The position numbers and the translations under genes were made by a program. From CAVWDI01 sp963793095 (GTDB lineage: Bacteria > Chloroflexota > Anaerolineae > Anaerolineales > UBA4823), in contig CAWBYY010000007.1 of assembly GCA_963793095.1 (NCBI GenBank), forward strand, positions 1 through 64,000: a stretch of DNA of 64,000 bases, read 5' to 3'. This document shows, piece by piece, positions 1 through 7,958 of this stretch (its first letter is position 1; each line of letters opens with the position of its first letter). A model generated the notes under the pieces. That model was not told the origin of the DNA. It saw only the letters and a program-made list of their open reading frames with translations, and did not search any database.

Positions 1-1
1 G

Positions 2-553
2 GTTACAGAGCAACTTTCACAGTCCCAGATCAAAAAGCTTGAAGGGCAGATCTCTGATCTGCAGGACGAATTGATCCAATCTTCACAACAGAACCAGGTG
101 ATCGAAGAGACCATGCTCCAGCAGCAGATCACTGATTTAAAAATCCAGCTGGATAACACCGAAGCCGAGATAATTAATACAGAGAGAAACCTAGAAAGTT
201 TTTTCCCCACCCCATTTCCCACCTCAACACCGGAAACGAGTTTTTCGTCCACTGCGACCCCCGTCCCGACTCCGACTTTGTCCCCCTCAGCCCAAATCGA
301 TTACAAGGAGACCCAGAACCAGCTTGACCAGCTGAACACCCTGCGGGAACTGTATAAAGAAGCTTACGCGAATTTGCTGGTTATCGGCGATCAGGGGGAA
401 GAAGCAAGCCAGAACACCTCCAACCCCTCCCGGGTTGCCCAGATCCAAACGACGCTCGAGCTTTACCAGCGGCTTTATACCGAACTGTTAAATAATTATG
501 AAACTGCTGCGCATGTCGCGCCTGCGCAGTACGCCCAATGTGGTCCAGATTGA
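2..553 (+). CDS. Wzz-like polysaccharide chain-length protein, 5'-truncated N-terminal part
   Basis: This frame is open from base 2, so the gene starts before the window. The visible part is a glutamine- and leucine-rich coiled coil (about residues 1-60) interrupted by a Thr/Pro/Ser-rich stretch (around bases 200-290), then more coiled coil. This matches the periplasmic coiled coil of Wzz/GNVR chain-length proteins of exopolysaccharide export. The stop at 553 is an indel artefact or mutation: the sequence continues as a normal Wzz C-terminus (STPNVVQIERAGVPS) in frame 3 from about 500 to 570, then in frame 1 as the kinase entry. Two shifts are therefore needed to join them. The Thr/Pro insertion inside a coiled coil is unusual and may be a flexible hinge. 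Confidence 0.7.
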   Translation, partial: VTEQLSQSQIKKLEGQISDLQDELIQSSQQNQVIEETMLQQQITDLKIQLDNTEAEIINTERNLESFFPTPFPTSTPETSFSSTATPVPTPTLSPSAQIDYKETQNQLDQLNTLRELYKEAYANLLVIGDQGEEASQNTSNPSRVAQIQTTLELYQRLYTELLNNYETAAHVAPAQYAQCGPD

Positions 554-1491
554 AAGAGCCGGGGTGCCATCAGGATCCAATCCAGCCCCAGCCTGCCCGT
601 AGCACGTTTCTGGGTGTTATCAGCGGGATATTCCTGGCTGGCGCAGTCGTTTTTATGATTGAATACCTGGATGACACGCTTAAGACCCCCGAGGACATAA
701 CTGACCGCCTGGGGATTCCGGTGATCGGTTTGATCGGGGATATGGACCAGATCAAATCCAAAGGCAACGCCAAAACCGGCGTTTATGTGATCGATAACCC
801 GCTCTCGCCGATTACGGAGGCATTCCGTAGTTTACGGACCAACCTGAATTTTTACAGCGTTGACCACCCTCTAAAGTCCCTGGTGGTCACCAGCGCCAAT
901 CCGGAGGAAGGCAAAACCACGGTTGCTGTAAATCTTGCCGCCATCCTGGCGCAGTCGGAGCAAAAAGTCTATCTTGTTGACGCCGACCTCAGGCGCCCTT
1001 CAATGCACCGTTTATTTGATTTACCTAACCGGGTTGGATTATCCGATGTTTTTAAATCTGATTCACCGATCTCCGAAATCAGCAGTGACTGGAAGAAACT
1101 GAAGCTCAGGATCATAACCAGCGGAGCCCTCCCGCCCAATCCAACCGAGCTACTCGGGTCCAAACGAATGAAGAGTTTTCTGGCGGATATCAGTTCGATT
1201 TCAGATATCGTAATTATAGATACACCGCCGGCGGTTGTCACGGATCCGGTCGCATTAGGAGCACAGGTTGACGGCGTTATCATCGTTGTTGAACCCGGAA
1301 AGACCAGGACCGGACAGGTACAGGTCCTTTTAGAGCAGCTGCACCAGGGAAACGCCAACATCCTGGGAGTGGTCCTCAACCCAATCCCGCGCCAGTTTTC
1401 AAGCTACTACGGTGGTTACCGTTATTACTCCAGGTATTATTCCAAGGAGTTCGGCGACTACTTCGGTGGAATCGAAGGGGATGAAGAATAA
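538..1491 (+). CDS. BY-kinase (CpsD/CapB-type tyrosine kinase), C-terminal part of Wzz fusion
   Basis: The first residues are the end of the Wzz region: a transmembrane helix (STFLGVISGIFLAGAVVFMI) followed by YLDDTLKTPEDI, the conserved juxtamembrane segment. Next is a cytoplasmic bacterial tyrosine kinase with Walker A ANPEEGKTT, Walker A' VYLVDADLRRPS and Walker B IVIIDTPPA. The C-terminus is a tyrosine cluster (YYGGYRYYSRYY), the usual autophosphorylation tail. Known role of the family: phosphorylation cycles control polymer length and export of exopolysaccharide. The ATG at 538 is not a credible biological start. This is the 3' part of the gene entering from the left edge, separated by indels near 500-510 and 572. 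Confidence 0.85.
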   Translation: MWSRLKEPGCHQDPIQPQPARSTFLGVISGIFLAGAVVFMIEYLDDTLKTPEDITDRLGIPVIGLIGDMDQIKSKGNAKTGVYVIDNPLSPITEAFRSLRTNLNFYSVDHPLKSLVVTSANPEEGKTTVAVNLAAILAQSEQKVYLVDADLRRPSMHRLFDLPNRVGLSDVFKSDSPISEISSDWKKLKLRIITSGALPPNPTELLGSKRMKSFLADISSISDIVIIDTPPAVVTDPVALGAQVDGVIIVVEPGKTRTGQVQVLLEQLHQGNANILGVVLNPIPRQFSSYYGGYRYYSRYYSKEFGDYFGGIEGDEE

Positions 1492-2452
1492 CGCTTCAGA
1501 TGCAGTACGGAGGAAGGAATCCAGTAACTGCCCATTTATTGGTATAAAAGGTGAACCGGATTCCTTTTTTGGCTACGCCAGCGCTTCAAATTATTGCTTC
1601 CATGCCAGCCCACCGGGAAGCGTAAAGCTCTCCCATCAGGAAAAATACTGCCTCTCGGGTTCCTTTCGGGAATGCGAAATATTCTTCTCCTCCGGTCTTG
1701 AACCCCTGCCTGATTCAATTCAATGCACAGTAAAAACCAGAAAGCCAGTTTCTTCGCAGGAAATTATCCGCTTTGGGCTGCCATCTCTGATCGCGCTGGG
1801 TGTGATTGTTCTCTTTCTCTTTCTAATCTTTCGCAGGCCGCTTTACGGGGATAGCTCCGCTATTCCAAATACTTCCACCAGCCCTGTGATAATCGCAAGC
1901 AATACGGTTTCACCAACAATTTCCAACCAAACTGGCGCGAATGCCCATGAAACCGGAGATCTAGTATTGGGGATATTCCAGGAAACTACGTCTTCCCTAA
2001 ACCAAATTCCTACAAGTACGCCTGAGCCTACAGGTACGTTCACCCCTACCGCCACTTTCACGCCTGATTTTACTCCCGGACCAGGCCTCGAAACACCATT
2101 CGGTCCTGAAAACTCCTATATCCTTCATGCTGTCGCTGAAGGCGAAAGCTACCCCAAACTTGCTCAAATTTTTGATACTACCGCGGAGGTCCTCAAAGCC
2201 ATCAATCTTATCCCTGGGGATATCGGCTTGAGAACCGGGATTGTGATTGTTGTTATTCCAGGGGAAAAAGACATCCAAGACCTTCCCGGGTTTATTACCA
2301 TTCTTGTTGACCAGGCAACCTCCGTAGAAGATATCGCCCTGGAATATCGCATCAGTCCAGACGAAATTATCTACTACAACCAGATAAATCCGCAAAAAAA
2401 CCTGCCAGTGGGAAGGTATTTGATCATCCCACTCCGTTCAGATCTCCCCTGA
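1481..2452 (+). CDS. Membrane-anchored protein with Cys-rich N-terminus and two LysM domains
   Basis: I chose the ATG at 1481, which overlaps the kinase stop by 11 bases and has a GAAGGGG ribosome site just upstream; the longer frame from 1412 is overlap. Order: a cysteine-spaced cytoplasmic segment (CPFIGIKGEP ... CFHASPPG ... YCLSGSFREC), a transmembrane helix (LIALGVIVLFLFLIF), a Thr/Pro/Ser linker, and two LysM-type modules (YILHAVAEGESYPKLAQIF and FITILVDQATSVEDIALEY). LysM modules bind peptidoglycan or related glycans. The Cys-rich segment resembles one I associate with Chloroflexota LysM proteins; it could bind a metal. Overlap with the kinase suggests co-translation and a cell-envelope role. 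Confidence 0.75.
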   Translation: MKNNASDAVRRKESSNCPFIGIKGEPDSFFGYASASNYCFHASPPGSVKLSHQEKYCLSGSFRECEIFFSSGLEPLPDSIQCTVKTRKPVSSQEIIRFGLPSLIALGVIVLFLFLIFRRPLYGDSSAIPNTSTSPVIIASNTVSPTISNQTGANAHETGDLVLGIFQETTSSLNQIPTSTPEPTGTFTPTATFTPDFTPGPGLETPFGPENSYILHAVAEGESYPKLAQIFDTTAEVLKAINLIPGDIGLRTGIVIVVIPGEKDIQDLPGFITILVDQATSVEDIALEYRISPDEIIYYNQINPQKNLPVGRYLIIPLRSDLP

Positions 2453-2563
2453 CGAACGATTGTTAATTTGATAGTTAAAGATTCATTTTTGGAGTATATT
2501 ATTAACAGAAACCGGTTTATCTTTGACCCAGATTTTGCGTGTTAAAAAAAGAATTTTCAAAAA

Positions 2564-3409
2564 ATGAAAATAAGAGCGGTTCTGGTTATTTTCGTATTTT
2601 CCCTCTTCTGCATCAGCTGCGCCTCAGCGGATGCGCGGGTGCCCTTTTTTACATCAACGCATACCAGCACACCTGTTAGCCAGGCAATCACCACAAACAG
2701 CCCGGAACCCACCCACACTCCAGAGATTCTTCAAACAGATCCCAATGCAATCCAACCAACCCCAGCTGGCAATCTTCAAGAGATTCCGTTCGCTGATCTG
2801 CCCTTCCAGGCCTTCAATCTAACCTTATCCAATCCCTCCGGATGGGATACCCACCTCTTTGTTGATAATGTTTTTGCCCTGACAATCCCGGCAGGAGATG
2901 GGCGAGTTTATCCTGGTTTGAAGGGAGGCGAAAGGACCCTCCACTTCTGCCAGGTAAAGGATGTATTGACATGCGAGCCTCCCAAACTGGTCTTTATCAA
3001 CGGGGATTTGGAATGGGTGATCGGGGAAGAACTTCCAAAATCAATTGTGATCAGGAGCGGTCCCGAATCCGGGAGTACCTCAGTCCCGCTTCCTGTTTTT
3101 ATCCCTCCCAGGAATCACAAGATCAAGATCAACAATCGGACCCCCTGGGAGATTTATATTTTTATCGAGGGCCAGATTAGACTGGAGCCTACCGAAACTC
3201 CTTCTCTCAGAACAACTGAAGAACCCGGAAAACCGGAAGATAAATATGCCCCATTCCTTGTGATCCCTTCAAATTCTCACCGCACTTACGATGGTCTGAC
3301 AACCGGAACTTACACCTTCATCCACTGTACCTACAAAACAATGAAAAACTGTTTTCTGGAGAGGACTATCGTACTAGACCGGGATACCGAGTGGTATGTT
3401 TATCCTTAA
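2564..3409 (+). CDS. Secreted lipoprotein, unknown function
   Basis: A 281-residue protein with a signal peptide and lipobox-like ISC at about residue 19, then a Thr/Pro/Ser-rich spacer (residues 30-70) typical of surface lipoproteins in this genome. The globular part contains two related beta-rich segments, roughly residues 85-170 and 185-281. Each pairs an FNLTLSNPSGW/IKINNRTPWE-like strand with a later GLKGGERTLHFCQ or GLTTGTYTFIHCT motif, suggesting an internal duplication. I recognise no catalytic motif. It sits alone between the LysM protein and the acetyltransferase. Confidence 0.6.
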   Translation: MKIRAVLVIFVFSLFCISCASADARVPFFTSTHTSTPVSQAITTNSPEPTHTPEILQTDPNAIQPTPAGNLQEIPFADLPFQAFNLTLSNPSGWDTHLFVDNVFALTIPAGDGRVYPGLKGGERTLHFCQVKDVLTCEPPKLVFINGDLEWVIGEELPKSIVIRSGPESGSTSVPLPVFIPPRNHKIKINNRTPWEIYIFIEGQIRLEPTETPSLRTTEEPGKPEDKYAPFLVIPSNSHRTYDGLTTGTYTFIHCTYKTMKNCFLERTIVLDRDTEWYVYP

Positions 3410-3461
3410 CTGACCAGAAAAACCTGCAATCAGGGACTGTCTGAAAATTAGCTAAAGGTGG

Positions 3462-3938
3462 ATGTCTCGAAGGACAATAAGAACTGATTTTGTGTTACAG
3501 ATAAAAACCGCCAACCTGGAAGACGCCCGGGCAATTCTCGACCTGCAAAAACTGGCTTATGCGAGCGAGGCGGCAATTTATGATGATTACTCTATCCCGC
3601 CCCTGCAGCAGACCCTGGAGGAGATCCAGGAGCAGTTTGCTAATCACACATTTTTAAAAGCGATCATTAATGGGCAGATTGTGGGTTCAGTTCGTGCCAG
3701 GAACAGCCAGACCGGTTGCCTGATAGGCAGGTTGATCGTCCACCCCGATCACCAGAATAAGGGTATCGGGACTATCCTGATGAAGAGGATCGAAGAAGTT
3801 GAATCTTCCACCCGATATGAACTGTTTACAGGTTCTAAAAGCGAAAGGAATTTATATTTCTACCATAAACTCGGTTACCGAGAATTTCGCCGTAGGAAAG
3901 TAAACGATAAGCTCACCCTGGTATTTCTGGAAAAATAA
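3462..3938 (+). CDS. GNAT-family N-acetyltransferase
   Basis: 158 residues with the GNAT fold pattern: an N-terminal IKTANLEDARAILDL strand-helix, central beta strands, and the acetyl-CoA-binding loop LIVHPDHQNKGIGTILMKRIEE (Q/R-x-x-G-x-G/A). The C-terminal YHKLGYREFRRR is the usual last motif. Substrate unknown. AAAGGTGG lies almost directly against the ATG. A start further in (GTG at 3492, giving LQIKTANLEDA) is also plausible because homologues usually begin close to that strand. Confidence 0.85.
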   Translation: MSRRTIRTDFVLQIKTANLEDARAILDLQKLAYASEAAIYDDYSIPPLQQTLEEIQEQFANHTFLKAIINGQIVGSVRARNSQTGCLIGRLIVHPDHQNKGIGTILMKRIEEVESSTRYELFTGSKSERNLYFYHKLGYREFRRRKVNDKLTLVFLEK

Positions 3939-3955
3939 GCAATTATTTTTACTTC

Positions 3956-4585
3956 TTAATGCCCGCCAGCCTGCAGCACCCCAAGGGCGACCAACCCATT
4001 GATAATCGATTGGACTCCCAGGGCAGCCAGCAGCAAACCCAGTATCCTTTCAGCGACATTTACAATCTGGGGGTGGATAAACTGCGAACCCCTTGCGACC
4101 AGAATCAGGACAGCAAGGTCAATCAACATGACCACCAGCAGTACAATACCAATCAATAAAAGGACCCTCAGGTTATTGGAATTTGCCGCTGAGGCGGCTG
4201 TTAACATCACAATACCCATCGGGCTGGCCATTAACGGAACCGCCAGCGGGTAAACGGATATATGGGTCGGTTCGAAATCAGGATCAGTGATATTGTAATA
4301 CTTGTTCTCCCCTGTCCCCAGAATCAATCTGATCGCAAATATGAACAGTATCAAACCTCCAGCGATAAACAGTGCAGCCAGAGAAAAATGGAACAATTCC
4401 ATCAGGATTTTTCCAGCCAGAATAAATATTAAGCCGATAACCGCCGCGATCAGGACAGCTCTCAATGCAATCCTTGTCCTCTGTTCGGGATTAAATTCCT
4501 TACAGACTTCCGCGAAAACAAGGGATACTTTCAGTGGTCCCATCGTCACAAAAAGGATTGTAAATACTTCAATTACATCCTGCAT
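3956..4585 (-). CDS. MarC/UPF0056 family integral membrane protein
   Basis: 209 residues, almost entirely hydrophobic, with about six membrane segments. The conserved MarC features are visible: FVTMGPLKVSLVF near the N-terminus, AGGLILFIFAIRLIL, and the PLAVPLMASPMGIVML loop. Function in the family is unresolved (an old link to multiple antibiotic resistance was withdrawn). An AGGAGGG-like site precedes the ATG. It is convergent with the acetyltransferase, with only 17 bases between their stops. Confidence 0.85.
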   Translation of the reverse strand: MQDVIEVFTILFVTMGPLKVSLVFAEVCKEFNPEQRTRIALRAVLIAAVIGLIFILAGKILMELFHFSLAALFIAGGLILFIFAIRLILGTGENKYYNITDPDFEPTHISVYPLAVPLMASPMGIVMLTAASAANSNNLRVLLLIGIVLLVVMLIDLAVLILVARGSQFIHPQIVNVAERILGLLLAALGVQSIINGLVALGVLQAGGH

Positions 4586-4804
4586 TCCTGGTTTTTCCCT
4601 CCTGTCAGATCGTCATTTTTTTTAAGTAAATTGTTTTAAGGATACCCTTCAATCACGCAGGTGATAATAAGATTTTAATCATACCCTAAATTCTTAATAA
4701 GATAGGGACATTGATTATTTTATAAAAAGCGATATACTCACACTGTTAAATTGTGTGTAAATAATCTATAAAAAATGTCTTGGAATTAAGAGGAGGTTTA
4801 ATTC

Positions 4805-5026
4805 ATGTTTCAATTCTTAGTTATAGTCCTGATCGGTGGGGTGATTGGTTATTTCCTTGGAAGAAGTAAATACGGGAACAGCCTTCAGGACGCCTTCGAC
4901 CGCTCAAAGACTTCTGTTACAGATGTATACCAGAAGAATTTCGGGAAAGGGAAAAAGGAATCTGAAAAGTCAGCTCCCCCTGAAGATGCAGCTCACGAAG
5001 AAGAAGTGACACCGGACTTAGAATAA
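4805..5026 (+). CDS. Small single-pass membrane protein
   Basis: 73 residues: one N-terminal helix (MFQFLVIVLIGGVIGYFLG), then RSKYGNSLQDAFDRSK and a charged tail rich in Lys and Glu. A very strong GAGGAGG site lies 8 bases before the ATG. The junction GYFLGRSKYGNSLQ is similar to GYWLSRSKYQQSID in the protein at 7959, so the two probably share an N-terminal anchor family. Function unknown; it opens the small-protein region. Confidence 0.6.
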   Translation: MFQFLVIVLIGGVIGYFLGRSKYGNSLQDAFDRSKTSVTDVYQKNFGKGKKESEKSAPPEDAAHEEEVTPDLE

Positions 5027-5212
5027 ACCGCCCGACTGTTACGGCGCTCTTGCTTTTTTTATTAGAAACAACTGAAGAATCTTCAGCTGGAATGCCCTTT
5101 GAAGATTACGTCAAATGTCTCTTGTACTGAGTGCAGGGTATGATAGGATTTTACTGGCGGTGTATACTACCCGGATAAAAGCAGGATTTGCTGATAAAAT
5201 AAGGAATACAAG

Positions 5213-5404
5213 ATGAAAGTAACCACAGATATTCGTGCTGGAAATTTGATTGATGATGCCAGCCAGGCCGCAGAGCAGATATATGATCAAGCTGCCGGGT
5301 TTGTTTCAAGTGCTAACCAGCAGGCTGAAGAAATCAAGAATCAAGGGGTCCAGCTTAGCAGCCAGCTCTGGACATCAGTTTCAGACTTATTTTCAATTCG
5401 TTGA
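5213..5404 (+). CDS. Short peptide with KVTTDIRAG-type leader motif
   Basis: 63 residues beginning MKVTTDIRAGNLID. The first ten residues fit the motif K-(V/I)-x-(T/S)-x-(L/I)-(K/R)-(A/S)-G shared with the short genes at 5474, 5831, 6056, 11534 and 14032. The remainder is an amphipathic, Ala/Gln/Ser-rich helix (ASQAAEQIYDQAAGFVSSAN). No Cys. SD AAGGA upstream. The AG pair may be a processing site for the C39 peptidase of the exporter at 14952. That is inference; it could instead be a non-secreted small protein. Confidence 0.6.
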   Translation: MKVTTDIRAGNLIDDASQAAEQIYDQAAGFVSSANQQAEEIKNQGVQLSSQLWTSVSDLFSIR

Positions 5405-5473
5405 AATTTAAACTGTAATAAATAATTATAAGAAATAATAGAATAGAAAAAATCGAATTTAAGAGAGGAAAAA

Positions 5474-5674
5474 ATGAAAATCAGATCCAACCTAAAATCA
5501 GGCGATGCATGCTACACAGTTCAGAGTGGTGACAGTTTGAGTAGAATTTCACAGAATTTCTACGGCAACCAGAGCGCTGATAACGTAGCCAGAATTTATT
5601 ACTCAAACCAGTCAACAATAGGTCCAAACCCGAATGTAATTTCCCCCGGGCAAAAACTGTACATCCCCAGCTAG
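5474..5674 (+). CDS. Short peptide: leader motif fused to a LysM domain
   Basis: 66 residues: MKIRSNLKSG, the family leader motif, followed at once by one complete LysM module (CYTVQSGDSLSRISQNFYG ... ISPGQKLYIPS). GAGAGG ribosome site 8 bases upstream. A LysM module with no Sec signal but with the short leader suggests the leader itself directs export, probably through the C39 ABC exporter, to deliver a wall-binding module. This gene makes the case that the motif is a portable export signal and not part of one fold. It follows the 5213 gene by 70 bases in the same orientation, so the two are likely co-transcribed. Confidence 0.7.
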   Translation: MKIRSNLKSGDACYTVQSGDSLSRISQNFYGNQSADNVARIYYSNQSTIGPNPNVISPGQKLYIPS

Positions 5675-5757
5675 CCAACAAAAACCAGAATTAAGAAATA
5701 ATAACCGGACTTCTCCTGGAGGGCAACCTTCCGAGGAGTTCGGTTTTTATTTAACCA

Positions 5758-5792
5758 ACAAATGGGCAGGAAAATAATTCCTGCCCATTTGT
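5758..5792. terminator. Strong hairpin terminator
   Basis: Perfect 15-bp stem ACAAATGGGCAGGAA / TTCCTGCCCATTTGT with a 5-base AATAA loop, followed by GTTTT. It lies between the convergent short-peptide genes 5474 (+) and 5831 (-). A second, imperfect stem with a T run lies just upstream (about 5703-5749, AACCGGA ... TTCGGTTTTT), so the + strand transcript has tandem stops. Confidence 0.7.
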
Positions 5793-5830
5793 GTTTTAAT
5801 GGATTCTCAATTTTTGTAGTTTCTATTGAG

Positions 5831-6001
5831 TTAGAAAGACTTTGTAACACATTTCCAGGCATTCGATAAACCACCTGTGATTTTCTCTGCCGCATTGCTG
5901 GCCTCGGAGATAAAATCAGTTGTCTGGTTGACCGCCTTAGTCACTTCCCGGGTGGTGTCACTCACCACATTTCCCGATTTCAGGTTTGTTTTTACCTTCA
6001 T
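5831..6001 (-). CDS. Short peptide with MKVKTNLKSG leader motif
   Basis: 56 residues read on the minus strand from the ATG at 6001. Starts MKVKTNLKSGNVVSD, then an amphipathic Thr/Ala/Asn-rich helix and a C-terminal AWKCVTKSF with one Cys. The leader differs from the 14032 gene (MKVKTNLKAG) by a single residue while the cores are unrelated: conserved leader, variable core. It lies 54 bases downstream of the 6056 gene on the same strand. Confidence 0.65.
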   Translation of the reverse strand: MKVKTNLKSGNVVSDTTREVTKAVNQTTDFISEASNAAEKITGGLSNAWKCVTKSF

Positions 6002-6013
6002 TATTCTATCTCG

Positions 6014-6055
6014 CTACACACAGGTGCCGCTTTTATCGGGGTAATAATACACCGT
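6014..6055 (-). other. Second, out-of-register copy of the core motif
   Basis: Directly after the stop of the 6056 gene, in the same frame, the sequence reads VYYYPDKSGTCV and then stops. This nearly repeats VYYPDMSGTC in the gene itself. The matching upstream GYVNG is also present but one frame away, so two small compensating shifts separate it. Either an indel hides a precursor with two core copies, or the second copy is decaying. Confidence 0.55.
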
Positions 6056-6232
6056 TCACATAACCGCTCGCCACTGCTTGGGGTGGGTAGAGGGCTGTGA
6101 TGGCGGAGTTGTGCTGCTGCCGCAGGTGCCGCTCATATCCGGGTAGTATACGCCGTTAACGTATCCACCACCTTCACCGGCGCGCAATCCAGAACGTACT
6201 TTTATTTGAAAGGTTTCTTTATTTTTTGTCAT
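6056..6232 (-). CDS. Candidate precursor peptide with repeated Tyr/Gly core
   Basis: 58 residues as read, ATG at 6232 with AAAGGAG 10 bases upstream. After a short MTKNKETFQ extension comes IKVRSGLRAGEGG, the family leader motif, then the core GYVNGVYYPDMSGTC and a Ser/Thr/Pro-rich tail. A second core copy follows just past the stop (6014-6055). Short leader, Gly/Tyr/Cys-rich core and core duplication are what a ribosomally made, modified and exported peptide precursor looks like. No modification enzyme is obvious in the window. The true product may be longer if an indel near 6070 is corrected. Confidence 0.6.
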   Translation of the reverse strand: MTKNKETFQIKVRSGLRAGEGGGYVNGVYYPDMSGTCGSSTTPPSQPSTHPKQWRAVM

Positions 6233-6529
6233 TTACAATTTACTCCTTTATAAAGGCAATTGTTTACCCGAGATTGTTGACAAATAATATTAATACTCAA
6301 ACTGTGAAATTCAGGCTAAACTATAACATGCTGTTATTTTTAGGACAAGGTCATTTTGTCGGCTTAATCATTATCTGTTTATTAAGACATTTGTCTGATT
6401 TTTGATTTTTATAAGTTAGTCTTTCTCTCTCAAGTTATAATAGCATTCTGGTAATAATCTGCAAACAATCGCAGTTTTCAAACTAAATAAAAATTTTGAT
6501 CAAATAGAATTAACTAAGGCAAACTCTCT
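6233..6529. promoter_or_regulatory. Divergent intergenic region, AT-rich
   Basis: About 300 bases between the minus-strand peptide genes and the SPFH gene. It contains the AAAGGAG site of the 6056 gene and TATAAT-like hexamers on the plus strand (near 6433). Divergent promoters are expected here, but I could not assign convincing -35 boxes. Confidence 0.35.
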
Positions 6530-7693
6530 ATGCTAGATCAATCTTTAAATACAATTACCTTGATTGCGTGGGGTTTATTTGCTCTGGTTCTGCTTTACGC
6601 CGGCATTAGTGGATTTCAGGAAAGTGGACCGAGAGGGATAGTAAAAAACATTTTCTCAACCAGGATTCTGGTAATTTTTCTGCTCGTCCTGGCTGTGACC
6701 CTTTTCAGCGCGGCACTAATTTTTATTGAGCCGCAGGAAGTAGGTGTGGTAGTGTCTCTTCTGAACAGGGATGGTTTCCGGGATGAACCTTTCCGCTCAG
6801 GTCTGCACTGGGTCGCGCCCCTGATGGAAAAGGTAGCCCATTACCCGATTTACTGGCAGACATACACAATGTCATCAGCGCCGCTGGAAGGTGAAAAAGT
6901 CGGCGATGATTCCATTGCTGCCAGGACATCCGATGGTCAGGCGGTCTTTTTGGATGCATCTGTTATTTACCGGATTGACTCCAACGATGTCATTCGGATA
7001 CATATCGACCTTCAGGACCGCTATGTAGTGGATTTCATCAGGCCTGTCCTGCGGGGAATAGTGCGGACCGAAGTCTCCCAGTTTACCGCCGATGAAGTCA
7101 ACAGCTCGAAACGAAAAAACCTTGAATTGATCCTGGATGAGAAGATCAGGGCAGCATTCGCTGAAAAAGGATTCATCCTTGACCGCTTTTTATTGAGGAA
7201 TATTGGGTTCTCTGAAGAATACGCTACGGCGATTGAAAACAAACAGGTTGCAGAGCAGCAAAAAATTCAACGCGAGTTTGAAGCTGAACAGGTCCGAAAA
7301 CTGGCTGAAGGCCAGCGTGATAAATTAAAACTTGAAGCCGCTGGTAAGGCTGAAGCAACCATCCTGGAAGGGGAAGCGGAAGCGAAAATCATCCTGATAA
7401 AAGCCCAGGCTGAAGCGGATGCGCTGAAATTGATAAATGAAGCCCTCCAACAGAACGAAAACCTGCTTACCTACCGCTACATTGACAAACTCGGTCCTGG
7501 TGTGCAGGTAATGCTGGTGCCATCGGACAACCCTTTTCTCCTGCCGCTTCCAGATTTAACTGGAGCGATGGACTCCGGCTCAATTTCAGGGCTTACGGAA
7601 GCATTAGCGACAACCACACCCATCACAGGCACCCAGGTCGTTACACCGACGCTTGACCTGTTGGTTACTCCAACGCCGACAGTCACCCCCTGA
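6530..7693 (+). CDS. SPFH/band-7 (prohibitin-like) membrane protein
   Basis: 387 residues. Two N-terminal membrane segments (about residues 8-25 and 44-66) are followed by an SPFH core starting at IEPQEVGVVVSLLNRDG and a long coiled coil (about 230-310) with AEGQRDKLKLEAAGKAEA typical of prohibitins and flotillins. The C-terminal tail is Thr/Pro-rich. SPFH proteins form ring or cage scaffolds in the membrane and often protect or regulate membrane complexes. It lies beside the peptide genes but no direct link can be shown. Confidence 0.85.
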   Translation: MLDQSLNTITLIAWGLFALVLLYAGISGFQESGPRGIVKNIFSTRILVIFLLVLAVTLFSAALIFIEPQEVGVVVSLLNRDGFRDEPFRSGLHWVAPLMEKVAHYPIYWQTYTMSSAPLEGEKVGDDSIAARTSDGQAVFLDASVIYRIDSNDVIRIHIDLQDRYVVDFIRPVLRGIVRTEVSQFTADEVNSSKRKNLELILDEKIRAAFAEKGFILDRFLLRNIGFSEEYATAIENKQVAEQQKIQREFEAEQVRKLAEGQRDKLKLEAAGKAEATILEGEAEAKIILIKAQAEADALKLINEALQQNENLLTYRYIDKLGPGVQVMLVPSDNPFLLPLPDLTGAMDSGSISGLTEALATTTPITGTQVVTPTLDLLVTPTPTVTP

Positions 7694-7837
7694 GAAACGG
7701 GAAAATTTTAGGATTATTTTACAAATGATCCAGCAGTTCAAACAAAGCCTGTAAGGTTCTGCCGGCGGGGATTATCTGATCAGACTGTGCTATAATTCTT
7801 GTGTTTTTCTGAAATACAATAACTTTGGAGGTGTAAA

Positions 7838-7924
7838 ATGTTAGCTTTAATAATACTGCTTGTAGCGGCAGGCGCAATCGGGTATTACATTGCAACCCGG
7901 CGGAAGGAAAAAGAAGACGCCTGA
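7838..7924 (+). CDS. 28-residue membrane microprotein
   Basis: One hydrophobic helix, MLALIILLVAAGAIGYYIA, followed by a basic/acidic tail TRRKEKEDA. TTGGAGG lies 8 bases before the ATG, and a TATAAT-like box sits about 45 bases upstream. Its helix-GYYIATRRK layout is like the anchor segments of the 4805 and 7959 proteins. 34 bases separate it from the 7959 start, so they are probably co-transcribed. Confidence 0.5.
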   Translation: MLALIILLVAAGAIGYYIATRRKEKEDA

Positions 7925-7958
7925 AGGTTATACATCAAAAAATTAACCGGAGTAAAGT

